DNA from: Chitinophagaceae bacterium
GTDB lineage: Bacteria; Bacteroidota; Bacteroidia; Chitinophagales; Chitinophagaceae
Length of the DNA stretch: 64,000 nt
Assembly (NCBI GenBank): GCA_016787065.1
Contig: JAEUVD010000002.1
Span: 1-64,000, forward strand
Reading direction: 5' to 3'
Positions within the stretch are counted from its first letter, which is position 1. Each line of letters starts with the position of its first letter. Shown here one piece after another: positions 51,596 through 61,839 of the stretch. The notes below the pieces were generated by a model. The model did no database searches. It had not been told where the DNA came from and worked only from the letters and a program-made list of their open reading frames with translations. The translations under genes were made by a program, and so were the position numbers.

Positions 51596-54500
51596 ATGAA
51601 CAAGGAATTACAACAAAAGAATCTAAACATTCGAATGAAAACAAACAAACAATTATTACTGGTTGTTCTATTACTCGTTATCGGAACGCTCACCTCTTGG
51701 GCTCAACTTGCGGGCGATTTTAGATCCGCAGCAACAGGTAGTTGGAATAGTGCTACAACATGGGAGCGCTATAACGGCAGCGCTTGGCAGGCATCAGGCG
51801 TTGGATTAAACAACCCTGGCCAAATTCCAACTGCTACGAGTAGTGTTTTTATTCAATCGGGCCATACCGTTAGTCTTAATGCCAATGCTTTCTGTAGTAT
51901 TTTAACGATTAACGCCGGGGCTACTCTCGACGCGTCTAATATGGTTTTAGAAGTAGATAGCGATTGGGTAAATAATGGTAGTTTTATTGCTTCCACTAGC
52001 ACAGTTAATTTTAATGGTAGCGATCAGTTTATTACCGGATCTTCAGCGACCACTTTTTATCATTTAGATATCAATAGCGCACTTTCAACCACACTTGAAA
52101 ATCATATCAATGTCCTTGGTAATTTAAGTTCGAATGTGGGTACTATTAAAACAGAAACGTTTAATGTAAATATTGTTGGACTAACTTCAATTACCGGTAC
52201 CGGTTCTATTAAAGACGCCGGAGCGGGTACCAAATCATACCAAGGTGGATTTTATATCAACGGCGGTTCCTTCGTTTCAACCATACCAATTAGCATCCCA
52301 TCTACAGGTATATTAAATGTTGTATTAGGCAACCTAACTATCAATGCAGGCACGGGTACATTTTTTGTAGCCGCAGGAGTACCCACGAATTTCGCCGGTG
52401 GTAATATAACAGTTGCGGCAGGACAAACGCTGAGTTTAAACAACACTGTAAACATGAGTGCAGGAGTAGTGAATGGTAATGGATCGGTAGTGTTTAATGC
52501 CGATTTGAATATGACCGGAGGAACATTTAATGGCGCTGGTTCTACGACCATTAATTCGCCTTATGCACTTCAAATTTCTACCGGAATTTCAACGATATCT
52601 CGATCGCTTACTACACCAACACTTCAATGGACAGGTGGTGATTTTACTATCGGGTCGGGAAGTGTAGTTTCTGTGAACACGGCGAATATCAGTGCCTCCG
52701 GAACTGTAAGCGGAAATGGCACCTTAGCCATTTCGGGTATTGGTTCTTCCTTCAATAAATCATCTTCAACTACCTCCACCCTTAATTGTGTTGTGAATAT
52801 TAGCACCCCGGCTACAACATTTATTACCGGTGGCACTTTGGTATTCGGTGGGGGAGGAAGTATTTCCAGTCCTATCTCCTTATCGAATACAACAACCTTA
52901 CAATTTAATTTAGGATCTTATATTTTGAATAGTCCTACCTCGATTACCGGAGGAAATTGCAGTTTGCTCGTTTCTGGTGCCAATGTAACTGCAAATATTC
53001 CGCTAGGCTTGTCTTCCTCATCAACTATTGCTGTTTCTTCAGGTGTGTTAAGTTTGGCATCAGCCTCTACGGTTCAAGCTCCTATTACCGTGAGTGGTGG
53101 TACGCTCAATTTATCTTCATCAACTACATTCACAAACACAATAACGATTACGAATGGTACCGTTACAACAACGGCCCCTGTAACGTTAGCAAGCACATCA
53201 TCTTTCACGATGCAAAATGGCAGTTTAAATATTAACGCTGGTAGTGGTAATTTTTCCATATTGAGTGGAGCTTCTACCACTATTTCCGGCGGAACGATTA
53301 CCATCGCTTCAGCTCAAAATTTCAATTTAGCTTCATCTGGTGTAATGTCGGCAGGAACGATATCAGGTTTAGGTTCATTAAACTTAAGCGGTGCTTTTTT
53401 AATGAGCGGTGGTAGTATGACCGGTGCAGGAAGTACGGTGCTTTCAACGCCCGGTGAAATGACAATCGATGGCAATGTATCCTTCACACGACCAACCAAT
53501 GTGAACTCTACGTTTAATTGGCTTTCAGGTACAATAACACTAACATCAGGTTCGGTAATTACCATTTCCAATGGAGTAACTGCCACTTTTAGTTCGAATG
53601 GTATTCTGTCTGGAGGCGGCACCACGGGTCTTGTAGTTTCAGGTAATGGAACAACACTTGTTAAAACAGGTACAGCAACAACTACCATCAATGCTGCCTT
53701 CACACTTGCTGCCTCAACGGCACTCCAAGTGAATGATGGCACGCTAACTCTTGGTGGAGGCGGATCGCTTTCTGGTGCCATGACTATTGTATCAACTAAA
53801 ACACTTCAATTTACAAACGGTGTTTTTAATATCAATGCTCCGGCAACGCTTTCCGGTGTGGCTAGTACAATTGTAGTGAATGGTGCTACCGTGAATTGTA
53901 CTATTGCTATCGGTGTAAACTCTACGTCTTCACTCATCATATCATCAGGGAGTTTAGTTTTAAATGCGGCTTCTTCATTAGCACCATCCGTAACGCTTAC
54001 AGGCGGCACCTTAGCTATTGCAGCACCAACCACCCTAACCAATGTGTTACTCAATAATGGAGGCACTATAACAACAACAGCGGCAATAACATTATCTTCT
54101 ACATCAGGCTTTACAATGCAAGCGGGTTCTATGAATATTAATTCGGGCACTAGCAGTTTTTCAATACCTGCTGAAGTTGTTTCAACCGTGAGTGGTGGTA
54201 CTATTAGTATTGCCTCCGGACAATCATTAAACATCGCAGGAATAACAAATATGAATGGAGGCACGATTAACGGTGTTGGTACTTATATTCAGTCGGCAGC
54301 ATTAAATATGAGCGGTGGTAGTTTTTCTGGTAATGGTTCATCTACTATTTCAAACACCTTAACTATCACAGGAAATGTTACGTTAAACCGAGCAAGTACA
54401 ATTCAACAACTGAATTGGTTATCTGGAAATATTTCTTTAGGGGGAAATGTTACTGTAACAGGCGTTATGAGTACAAGTTCCAATGGCACCATATCGGGTT

Positions 54501-56611
54501 CGAGTAATTTAGTAGTGAATTCATTAATTAAATCAAATACAAATACAACCACTATTAACAGCCAACTAAATACCGGTAGCGGTGGTATGGTTATTTCGGA
54601 AGGATTACTTGTATTGGGTTCAAATGATCCGGTTACAGGAAATTTGAGTATCACTAGTGGCGCTAAGCTTCGTATTACTAATGGTGAAATTATTACGGTA
54701 CAAACTTTAAGCTTAGGAGGTCTTGGTGCCATTGCAGGATCTTGGGGAAGTAATACCACTTCCGCTACAAATAAAAATGATACCTATTTTGATTTAGGTA
54801 CCACCGGTATTGTTCAAGTAAGTACAAATTCTTGTATCACTCCAATAGCCACTATAAATGCGTCGTCGTTATTATTAAGCTGTGTTACCAATGCTATTTC
54901 CTTAACTGCCGGAGGTAGTGGATTCTATTTATGGGAGAATGGTTCAACGAATGCAGTTCGAACAATATCAACTCCGGGAACCTATGTTTTAACACTTAGT
55001 TCCAACGGCTGTGGCACCTCAAGCACCAATGTAACAATTACCCAAGATATTACTTCTCCATCTGTTGCCGGAATTGGGTCGACCTCAACGAAAACGTGTA
55101 CGAACAATGTAAATGGCGTTATCATTGGCGAAACACCTCAAGTGGGTTTTACATACAGTTGGTCACCCGCTATTGGTTTAAGTAATGCTTCAATCGCTAA
55201 TCCTGTTGCAAATCCAACCATTACAACGGCATATACTTTGACAAAAACAAAAAGCACCAGTGGTTGTTCCTCTACTGCCGTTGTTACCATACTGGTAGAT
55301 ACCGCTGTTCCTACCGGGGTTGATATTAGTTCTAGTACTTCTGTTATCACGTGTACCACACCTTCTATTGTATTAAACGTTTCGGCAACTGATAATTCGA
55401 ACACATCGAATTTGGTTTATTCATGGACCGATAATATCCAAGGTGCAACTCGTTCAGTATCTGTTGCAAGTACCTATACAGTTGTGATTACAGATCCTGA
55501 CAACGGCTGTTCGGTTTCTCTACAAAAAACAATAACAGCAGATAATACTACACCAAGTGTATCCATTAGCTCATCGCAAAACCCAATATGCAGCGGAACG
55601 TCATCAGTTTTAACAGCAACTGGAGCAAGCAATTTTGAGTGGACTCCAACTCTTTCTACTTCCAGTACACTTACAGTAACACCTGCCATTAGCACAACTT
55701 ATACCGTAACCGGCACCAACGCCAATGGATGCTTTGCAACAACCACTCTTTTGTTAATGGTTAATCCAATACCAACAGTAATAGCAAGTAGCAATCAAAC
55801 GTATTGTAACGGACAAGCTGTTTCGTCGGTGTCGTTAAGTGGAACTCCAGCTGGTGTATTATTTGATATAACCGGTGGGGCCGCAAGAGGATTGCCAAAT
55901 CAGATTGGTGTAAGTGCCATTCCGAATTTTACTGCATCTTCGGTAGGGTCTTCGCTGGTTACAATTACACCTAAAGCCAATGGTTGCATTGGAACACCAT
56001 CAAGTTATTCTTTAACAGTGAGTAATTGTCCGCCAGTAATTGTGAATCTAAAATTGTTTTTACAAGGCTACTACATGGGTTCCGGTGCTATGCAACCTGT
56101 GCTTTACAACCAAGGTGAAATAATCGATCCGAATTCTACCACTACCGATAATATTATTGTGGAGCTGCATGCTGCAACCCCTCCTTATGCAACAGTTAAA
56201 ACGAGTTTGGCTGTATTAAAAACTAACGGACAAGTTACATGTAGTTTTCCTGGTTCGGTTACGAATACTCCATTCTATCTTGTAGTTCATCATCGTAATT
56301 CCTTAGAAACATGGAGTGCAAATTCCATGATTTTAAGTAGTGCGGTTTATGATTTTACAACCGATGCTTCGAAAGCTTTTGGAAATAATCAAATTCAACT
56401 TGAACCCAATGTATTTGGATTTTATAGTGGTGATGTTAACCAAGATCAAGGTATTGATGTGTTCGATTACATTGAAATCGATCCTGATATTGTATCAGGC
56501 AATTTTGGTTTTTTAACCACAGATTTAAATGGTGATGGTGTTGTTGACAGTTTTGATTTTTTATTGATAGATCCAAATATTCAAAATGGAATTAGTGTAA
56601 CCGCTCCATAG
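51596..56611 (+). CDS. Giant secreted beta-helix/Ig-like protein with dockerin-like C-terminus
   Basis: A 1671-residue secreted protein. After a signal peptide (ending LTSWAQ near residue 37; the true start may be the internal ATG at 51635) comes a start region like those of T9SS surface proteins (AGDFRSAATGSWNSATTWER). Residues about 100-1100 are Gly/Ser/Thr-rich repeats of a parallel beta-helix kind, with recurring TLSGGTIS..SGQ, SSSTTISG and NGSLNINAGSG. Residues about 1100-1480 are Ig/PKD-like repeats (TYTVTGTNANGCFATTT, SGTSSVLTATGASNFEWTPT). The last 187 residues (1485-1671) are the dockerin-like module: LKLFLQGYYMG, ELHAATPPYATVKTSL, YLVVHHRNSLETWSANS, GDVNQDQGIDVFD and TDLNGDGVVDSFD. 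There is no type A T9SS domain. Adhesin or matrix function is inferred. Confidence 0.86.
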   Translation: MNKELQQKNLNIRMKTNKQLLLVVLLLVIGTLTSWAQLAGDFRSAATGSWNSATTWERYNGSAWQASGVGLNNPGQIPTATSSVFIQSGHTVSLNANAFCSILTINAGATLDASNMVLEVDSDWVNNGSFIASTSTVNFNGSDQFITGSSATTFYHLDINSALSTTLENHINVLGNLSSNVGTIKTETFNVNIVGLTSITGTGSIKDAGAGTKSYQGGFYINGGSFVSTIPISIPSTGILNVVLGNLTINAGTGTFFVAAGVPTNFAGGNITVAAGQTLSLNNTVNMSAGVVNGNGSVVFNADLNMTGGTFNGAGSTTINSPYALQISTGISTISRSLTTPTLQWTGGDFTIGSGSVVSVNTANISASGTVSGNGTLAISGIGSSFNKSSSTTSTLNCVVNISTPATTFITGGTLVFGGGGSISSPISLSNTTTLQFNLGSYILNSPTSITGGNCSLLVSGANVTANIPLGLSSSSTIAVSSGVLSLASASTVQAPITVSGGTLNLSSSTTFTNTITITNGTVTTTAPVTLASTSSFTMQNGSLNINAGSGNFSILSGASTTISGGTITIASAQNFNLASSGVMSAGTISGLGSLNLSGAFLMSGGSMTGAGSTVLSTPGEMTIDGNVSFTRPTNVNSTFNWLSGTITLTSGSVITISNGVTATFSSNGILSGGGTTGLVVSGNGTTLVKTGTATTTINAAFTLAASTALQVNDGTLTLGGGGSLSGAMTIVSTKTLQFTNGVFNINAPATLSGVASTIVVNGATVNCTIAIGVNSTSSLIISSGSLVLNAASSLAPSVTLTGGTLAIAAPTTLTNVLLNNGGTITTTAAITLSSTSGFTMQAGSMNINSGTSSFSIPAEVVSTVSGGTISIASGQSLNIAGITNMNGGTINGVGTYIQSAALNMSGGSFSGNGSSTISNTLTITGNVTLNRASTIQQLNWLSGNISLGGNVTVTGVMSTSSNGTISGSSNLVVNSLIKSNTNTTTINSQLNTGSGGMVISEGLLVLGSNDPVTGNLSITSGAKLRITNGEIITVQTLSLGGLGAIAGSWGSNTTSATNKNDTYFDLGTTGIVQVSTNSCITPIATINASSLLLSCVTNAISLTAGGSGFYLWENGSTNAVRTISTPGTYVLTLSSNGCGTSSTNVTITQDITSPSVAGIGSTSTKTCTNNVNGVIIGETPQVGFTYSWSPAIGLSNASIANPVANPTITTAYTLTKTKSTSGCSSTAVVTILVDTAVPTGVDISSSTSVITCTTPSIVLNVSATDNSNTSNLVYSWTDNIQGATRSVSVASTYTVVITDPDNGCSVSLQKTITADNTTPSVSISSSQNPICSGTSSVLTATGASNFEWTPTLSTSSTLTVTPAISTTYTVTGTNANGCFATTTLLLMVNPIPTVIASSNQTYCNGQAVSSVSLSGTPAGVLFDITGGAARGLPNQIGVSAIPNFTASSVGSSLVTITPKANGCIGTPSSYSLTVSNCPPVIVNLKLFLQGYYMGSGAMQPVLYNQGEIIDPNSTTTDNIIVELHAATPPYATVKTSLAVLKTNGQVTCSFPGSVTNTPFYLVVHHRNSLETWSANSMILSSAVYDFTTDASKAFGNNQIQLEPNVFGFYSGDVNQDQGIDVFDYIEIDPDIVSGNFGFLTTDLNGDGVVDSFDFLLIDPNIQNGISVTAP

Positions 56612-57014
56612 GTATTTCGAAGACCATTTCAAATAATATTAATCGACACATTCAGAAGTTTTTACCTCCTGTTGAAGCCTTCTGAATGTGAAACGGCTAC
56701 CTCCACGTTCCTTCTATTATGTTGTGCTTCATTACAATATTATTGGTTTATTATTTCATACAGGAATCAACTTCTCTAAACAAAGTAGGAATATGGATAT
56801 TGATTGAACAATTATATTAAACGCACTGCAATTTTTTAAATTTAGAATTTTAGAACTTACTTTTATGAAGTCAAGTTTTTGAACCATTCTGTTTACTAAA
56901 ACATAAAATGGCTTGTTACAGGGTATTAATTTCTGAATGAAAACCCCAACTCCTTTTATTGATAGTTATAGAAGCCAATCAAAAACAACTATTATTCATT
57001 TCTAAATTATTATT
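56612..57014. other. Intergenic region with 11-bp inverted repeat
   Basis: About 400 bp without a gene. A perfect inverted repeat (ACATTCAGAAG at 56648-56658 and CTTCTGAATGT at 56679-56689, loop of 20 nt) may be a processing site or a terminator for the gene upstream, but lacks a T run. Confidence 0.45.
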
Positions 57015-58700
57015 ATGATTGCTAAAATTCATGCGTCGAAATCAAAAAATGTACTACTTCATGCTGCCGTTCTTTCTATTAAATACTTCCCCAAAAAACA
57101 GATACAGAACCAATGGCATAAACAACTTACACCATTCCTCTTCCAATCTATCAATCTTTATTCGCTATCCATTTTTATTACACTTCTTGTACTTGCCCTT
57201 ACTCCAAAATCTACACGGGCTCAAGTCGGTGGACTAGATCCGAGTTTCGATGTAGATGGCAGAGTTTCAACTTTAATTGGACAATCATCGAATGCCTATG
57301 CCGTTGCCTTACAACCGGATGGTAAAATTGTAATTGCAGGAACATGCCAACAGAATAATATAGCTGTAATTTATGTTGCTCGGTATCATGCCAACGGCAT
57401 ATTAGATTCTACCTTCGATGGCGATGGTATTGCTATTACACCATTTAGTATATATGCTAATGTAGCGTCTGCAATTGCCATTCAACCCGACGGAAAAATT
57501 GTAGTAGCCGGCAGTATCATTAATCAAGGCATTTACGATTTTGCGGTTATTCGCTATAATACGATTGGAAGTTTAGATACCTCTTTTGATGGGGATGGTA
57601 AGGTAAGTACCAAAATTGGAATAGCCAGTGATGAAGCCTATGCGCTTGCCCTTCAACCAGATGGTAAAATTGTTGTTGGCGGTATGAGTGTTGTGAGCCT
57701 GGGTGCAGATTTTGCTTTGGTACGCTATAATACCAATGGAAGTTTAGATACTACATTTAGCAATGACGGTAAAGTAACAACTAGTCTGAATTCCGGAAAT
57801 GATTTAATTAATGCTTTAGTTATTCAACCGAATGGTAAAATTGTTGTGGTTGGTTATAGCTATCTCAATGGTACGGATTGCGAAGTTGCCGTTGCTCGTT
57901 ATAATTCAGATGGTAGTTTGGATTTAAGTTTTGATAATGACGGATTTGTAATTACACCCTTCGGCAATGAATTAGATTATGCGACCGATGTGCTTCTTCA
58001 ACCTGATGGTAAGATCGTGGTTGGAGGTCAATCATATAATGGTGTTGACCTTGATATGTTCCTACTTCGTTATCTTAGTACCGGTAGTTTAGATAATACC
58101 TTCGATGTAGACGGTAAAGTAATTCTGGATATTAATAATGATAACAATGCCACAAATTCAATTGCCTTGCAATCCGATGGAAAGATTTTAATTGGCGGTT
58201 ATAGTGCGAATACAAGCATCGATTTCTGTTTAGTTCGTTATCTTCCCAATGGAACTCTCGATAATTCTTTTGATGGCGATGGTATCGTAACGACTGCTAT
58301 TACTTCTAGTTTAGATAAAGCGAATGGCATGGTTATTCAACCCGACAAAAAAATTGTTTTGGCTGGATATTCAAGTATTAATGGTGTTGATTCCACCGTT
58401 CTTTGCCGGTATTTTATGGATAATGCATTAACGGTTAGCGGAACTAATGCAAAGGCCAGTTTCCAAATTTTTCCGAATCCTTTTTCAGAAACAACAACCC
58501 TCGTTTTCAACCAAGAATTAAATCAAGCGTCCGTTACTCTGTATAGTCTCATTGGACAACCTATCACTATCTTGAACAATGTATCCGGAAATAATATCGC
58601 AATCAATCGTAATGGTCTGCCTGCCGGTTTGTATTTGATTCAGATTTCTGAAAAAGATAAGATGGTTTCCAATCTGCATAAAATTCAAATTAAAGATTAA
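57015..58700 (+). CDS. Delta-60 repeat protein with T9SS type A domain
   Basis: A 561-residue protein with seven delta-60 repeats (about 70-455). Each repeat begins with the pattern GSLDTSFDGDG and includes ALQPDGKIVVAG: for example IGSLDTSFDGDGKV, NGSLDTTFSNDGKV, TGSLDNTFDVDGKV. The C-terminal 85 residues are a type A T9SS domain (FQIFPNPFSETTTLVFNQEL, LYSLIGQPITILNN, GLPAGLYLIQISEKDKMVSN). The signal is unusual: the only Met is at residue 1, and the hydrophobic segment (SLSIFITLLVLALTPKSTRA) begins near residue 50, so the N-region is about 45 residues long. It should be secreted through the Por system; the repeats are of unknown function in Bacteroidetes. Confidence 0.86.
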   Translation: MIAKIHASKSKNVLLHAAVLSIKYFPKKQIQNQWHKQLTPFLFQSINLYSLSIFITLLVLALTPKSTRAQVGGLDPSFDVDGRVSTLIGQSSNAYAVALQPDGKIVIAGTCQQNNIAVIYVARYHANGILDSTFDGDGIAITPFSIYANVASAIAIQPDGKIVVAGSIINQGIYDFAVIRYNTIGSLDTSFDGDGKVSTKIGIASDEAYALALQPDGKIVVGGMSVVSLGADFALVRYNTNGSLDTTFSNDGKVTTSLNSGNDLINALVIQPNGKIVVVGYSYLNGTDCEVAVARYNSDGSLDLSFDNDGFVITPFGNELDYATDVLLQPDGKIVVGGQSYNGVDLDMFLLRYLSTGSLDNTFDVDGKVILDINNDNNATNSIALQSDGKILIGGYSANTSIDFCLVRYLPNGTLDNSFDGDGIVTTAITSSLDKANGMVIQPDKKIVLAGYSSINGVDSTVLCRYFMDNALTVSGTNAKASFQIFPNPFSETTTLVFNQELNQASVTLYSLIGQPITILNNVSGNNIAINRNGLPAGLYLIQISEKDKMVSNLHKIQIKD

Positions 58701-58795
58701 CACAGCATGTTATTTTTTTTTAGCAGAAACACATGCTTGCCATTTTCCGGTTATCGAAGTTATACTTAAATCCGTTTCAATAACTAGGCAATAGC

Positions 58796-60154
58796 CTAAT
58801 GTTTAATTTGTACTTTTCTATTGATTAAACTCCCTGCCTGCTGTAATTGAACGATATACAAACCATCATATAAATCTTCAATGTTAAACCAGGCTATCGT
58901 TTGTCCGGCATAGGCTATGGTTGTTCGAACTATTCGTCCGTTTAAATCAAGTAGTTGCAGTTTTACATTCTCCTTTAACAAACCTGAAAATTGAATAGCC
59001 ACTAAATCGTTCGCCGGATTTGGTAAGACAGTTATTTCATCGGAGTCCAACGCTGTATTACTAACTGAAGATGGATTATATTGTGTTACAGGTTCTGATA
59101 TATTCGTCACTTTGGCATTACTGTAAACACCATAAAACGTAGGGCCTACAACATATGGAAAATAAGAATTATGATTGGAATCTACCGTACAAAAATAAGC
59201 GTACGTTCCGTTAGGATATTCAGGGGTTACACAAAATCGGCCATTATGTACATCTAGATATTCCGGCATTCCCGGATGCGTAACAAATTCATAATCTTCC
59301 CGAAAATAACCTAAAGGATAGGTTGCATTTACTGCTGGTCCATCGGTTACATCGGTACCGTCGGCATAATGGGTACGCACTGTGATATTGCGCAGTTGAT
59401 ATCCACTTTTGATTCGTGTAATACCACCAGAACCATCGGCATTTTTAAACCCATAAGCTCCATAAATTGGAAAACCATCATAGGCGAATCCAATCAATGG
59501 TGAATGCTGATTGCTATTGATTGTGTACAAACCATCGGCATCATATAAATTACATACAGTACTAATTACATTCAGATCGAGTTTAAACGAACTTGGATTT
59601 TGATGATGATGATAATTACCCTGAGCCGGATGCCCTTTCGAGCAATCGAAACCGCCTTTTTCTGCTCTCACTGCATCGCGGTTCCAAACCTGATCACCCA
59701 TACAAGGTGGTTGAATTGGTCCACCACATAATTTGTTCTGCGCGAAATTCCATGATACCCCATCTCGATAATCAAATAAGGCTACACCATTAATAAACAC
59801 ACCGATGTTACCCATTGTGGTAGATGTGGGATTACCAGTGTTCTGTGTTGGGTTCAAGGTGAATTTAAATAAGGCATTCTGATCACTTGTTACCGATGGG
59901 TTCCCATCTAAAAACGGTCCCGTAGGATACGACGGAACGCCATGCGTATTGATATAAACAAAATTTGTAGAGTACTGTACCTTCTGACAATTCACCAATA
60001 AACCATTGCTCATTGCGGTTGAATTTCCGGAGGTATAATACGTGCCGGTTTGAGTATTGTTTTGTAGCCAGCTTGTAATGGCAGGACTTAACTGTGCATC
60101 AACGGACGAAGTAGCCAGTAATATCAGAAATAATGAAAGGATGGTTTTATTCAT
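58796..60154 (-). CDS. YHYH-domain protein with T9SS type A sorting domain
   Basis: A 452-residue secreted protein. It has a signal peptide (MNKTILSLFLILLATSSVDA), a long YHYH-type domain (about 25-345), and a type A T9SS domain (VLPNPANDLVAIQFSGLLK, LLDLNGRIVRTT, GLYIVQLQQAG). The family's histidine motif is GNYHHHQNP (about 190); other landmarks are IGVFINGVALFDYRDGVSWN, DVHNGRFCVTPEYPNGTYAY and SPLIGFAYDGFPIYGAYGF. YHYH proteins are uncharacterised but often lie near copper or redox genes. It is the last gene of the ECF/MbnP/MbnH operon, 25 bp from the di-heme gene. The His-rich motif could bind metal; this is inference. Confidence 0.86.
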   Translation of the reverse strand: MNKTILSLFLILLATSSVDAQLSPAITSWLQNNTQTGTYYTSGNSTAMSNGLLVNCQKVQYSTNFVYINTHGVPSYPTGPFLDGNPSVTSDQNALFKFTLNPTQNTGNPTSTTMGNIGVFINGVALFDYRDGVSWNFAQNKLCGGPIQPPCMGDQVWNRDAVRAEKGGFDCSKGHPAQGNYHHHQNPSSFKLDLNVISTVCNLYDADGLYTINSNQHSPLIGFAYDGFPIYGAYGFKNADGSGGITRIKSGYQLRNITVRTHYADGTDVTDGPAVNATYPLGYFREDYEFVTHPGMPEYLDVHNGRFCVTPEYPNGTYAYFCTVDSNHNSYFPYVVGPTFYGVYSNAKVTNISEPVTQYNPSSVSNTALDSDEITVLPNPANDLVAIQFSGLLKENVKLQLLDLNGRIVRTTIAYAGQTIAWFNIEDLYDGLYIVQLQQAGSLINRKVQIKH

Positions 60155-60179
60155 GGAACTTATTTTGGGTTTAGACGAA

Positions 60180-61205
60180 CTATTTTTTTATTTCCTTCAA
60201 AAGAATTTCCTTCGGGAACTGATGCTCCTTTCGAAACACGAAGGATAGATCGTTTAGGGTTAAGAGAAAACTGTTTAATTCAACGCGTTCGTCTGAACTA
60301 AATTCAGGAATCGATTTTATTCGATCGTCATACTGCGCATGGGCTTCCTTTTTCCGTCCGTAAAATTTCAATACCTGATTCAATTTTGAATAACGACCAT
60401 CATGCATGTAGGGAAACGTATAACTTATGTTTCGTAAACTAGGTATTGCAAAACAAAAACTATCTCGAGGGTTTTTACTTACCAAAACCCGACCATAATC
60501 ATACCGTAACGAATCGGGTTCTAACCCCGTATTTATAAAACCTGAAGAAGTAAATAAGGGCTCAGCATGACAAGAATTACAATGCAACTTAAATAAGCGA
60601 TACCCACGTTGTTCCTGTTCAGAAAAAACAAGTAACCCTTGTCGCATACTATCATAACGACTAGTACAGGAAACAAGTGTTAACTGAAATTGCGCCAACG
60701 CTTTGAGCAAATGCTCGCCGGTAATTTTAGAATCACGAAAGGCCTGTTTGAATAATTGCACGTATCGATCTGAATGCTTTAATTTTTCTACAACATGGGC
60801 TATGTTCTCATTCATTTCAAGAGAACTAGAAATAGGAGCCAAAGCTTGTACGTCTAAATGATGAATGGCCCCATCGTGCATAAAACTATTTTTCCATGCT
60901 AGATTAAACAACGCCGGTGCATTGCGTTTTCCTATACTGTCGTGAATACCATGGCTCAATGCATGATCGGTATGCGCAAATGCACTATAAGGATTATGAC
61001 AAGAAGCACAGGAAACAGAATCATTTGATGAGAGTATTGGGTCGTAAAACAAGGTTCTTCCTAATTGAATTACATCCGGTTGAAGTTTGTTTTTCGAGAA
61101 ATCATACACCGGCTCTGGAAAGTATTTAGGGTACTCGAATTGACTCAAGCTGGCGCTGCTAAAAATGCCTATAACGATTAACAACAACCATTGTAGTTTC
61201 TTCAT
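60180..61205 (-). CDS. MbnH/MauG-type di-heme cytochrome c peroxidase family protein
   Basis: A 341-residue exported di-heme protein. After a signal peptide (MKKLQWLLLIVIGIFSSASL) it has two CxxCH heme motifs, SCASCHNPYSAFAH (about 60) and CNSCHAEPLFTSSG (about 210), and conserved segments LGRTLFYDPILSSNDSVSCA, RNAPALFNLAWKNSFMHDG and YTFPYMHDGRYSKLNQVLKF. These fit the cytochrome c peroxidase/MauG/MbnH superfamily. Its neighbour is MbnP-like with a 4-bp gap, the pair seen as MbnH-MbnP in methanobactin operons and elsewhere. In that pair MbnH oxidises a tryptophan on MbnP. A simple peroxide-reducing role is the alternative. It acts in the periplasm. Confidence 0.88.
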   Translation of the reverse strand: MKKLQWLLLIVIGIFSSASLSQFEYPKYFPEPVYDFSKNKLQPDVIQLGRTLFYDPILSSNDSVSCASCHNPYSAFAHTDHALSHGIHDSIGKRNAPALFNLAWKNSFMHDGAIHHLDVQALAPISSSLEMNENIAHVVEKLKHSDRYVQLFKQAFRDSKITGEHLLKALAQFQLTLVSCTSRYDSMRQGLLVFSEQEQRGYRLFKLHCNSCHAEPLFTSSGFINTGLEPDSLRYDYGRVLVSKNPRDSFCFAIPSLRNISYTFPYMHDGRYSKLNQVLKFYGRKKEAHAQYDDRIKSIPEFSSDERVELNSFLLTLNDLSFVFRKEHQFPKEILLKEIKK

Positions 61206-61209
61206 CGTT

Positions 61210-61839
61210 TTATTGTAGTTCGAAACAGGTTGAGAGAATATTCGATGCCTTCATTGCTAGTTCACCTGGGCTCATAATATTATTTGGGCAGTCGCGCTGC
61301 ATATCTTCAAACCACCGATCGAGATGAAGAACAAGCGTAGGGTTTTTAGTTTTGGAATTCAAACAAACATGCCGACTGCTATTGTAAGGATAAGCATAAC
61401 CACCCAGATGGTATTCTATTTTACGTTGATCGAATGTGGCTTCAAACTTAAAATTAATAAAACCGCTTTGCCAAGTCCAATACATACCTTGCGTTGGGTC
61501 AAGTATATCGCCCATTACACCTCCTGCGTTGATGGTACTGTCGATACCAATGGTAAAACACAACTTATTCCCTGCAAGATGTTTGGGTAGTACAATATTA
61601 TTTTCTTCTTGATCAAGAGAATACAAAAAGAAAGAAGTAGGTTTCTCCGTTTCATTGGTGGAAAAAGCAGATAAATAAAATTTCAATTGAGCTATGTTGA
61701 GATGCCCGTTACGGAATTCGTACGTATCATTTTCATGAACGGCTTGATTATTCCAAAGCACCTTCACCGGAAGTGTGTGCTGGGTAAATGCAGGGAATTT
61801 AAAACCAAGAAGAAATAAAAGAATCCCTATCGTTTTCAT
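61210..61839 (-). CDS. MbnP-family protein (putative copper-binding)
   Basis: A 209-residue exported protein of the MbnP family. A signal peptide (MKTIGILLFLLGFKFPAFTQ) precedes a beta-domain: VKVLWNNQAVHENDTYEFRN, LNIAQLKFYLSAFSTNETEK, FTIGIDSTINAGGVMGDILD, then the motif PTQGMYWTWQSGFINFKFEA (about 114-133). That motif holds the two tryptophans likely to be the oxidation target. C-terminal landmarks are YHLGGYAYPYN and HLDRWFEDM. The family includes copper-binding MbnP and CorA/MopE-like proteins. It starts with a 4-nt ATGA overlap after the CpxP-like gene and is 4 bp from the di-heme gene. Copper binding here is inferred from the family. Confidence 0.87.
   Translation of the reverse strand: MKTIGILLFLLGFKFPAFTQHTLPVKVLWNNQAVHENDTYEFRNGHLNIAQLKFYLSAFSTNETEKPTSFFLYSLDQEENNIVLPKHLAGNKLCFTIGIDSTINAGGVMGDILDPTQGMYWTWQSGFINFKFEATFDQRKIEYHLGGYAYPYNSSRHVCLNSKTKNPTLVLHLDRWFEDMQRDCPNNIMSPGELAMKASNILSTCFELQ

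Noticed and set aside
52252..55695. Minus-strand frames with repeated PLPALIF/VVIVP-like peptides
   Set aside because: They are reverse-strand images of the Ser/Thr/Gly repeats of the 1671-residue protein, not genes.
60180..61839. A methanobactin biosynthesis operon
   Set aside because: Only the MbnP/MbnH-like pair is present; no precursor peptide or MbnB/MbnC genes are seen in the window.
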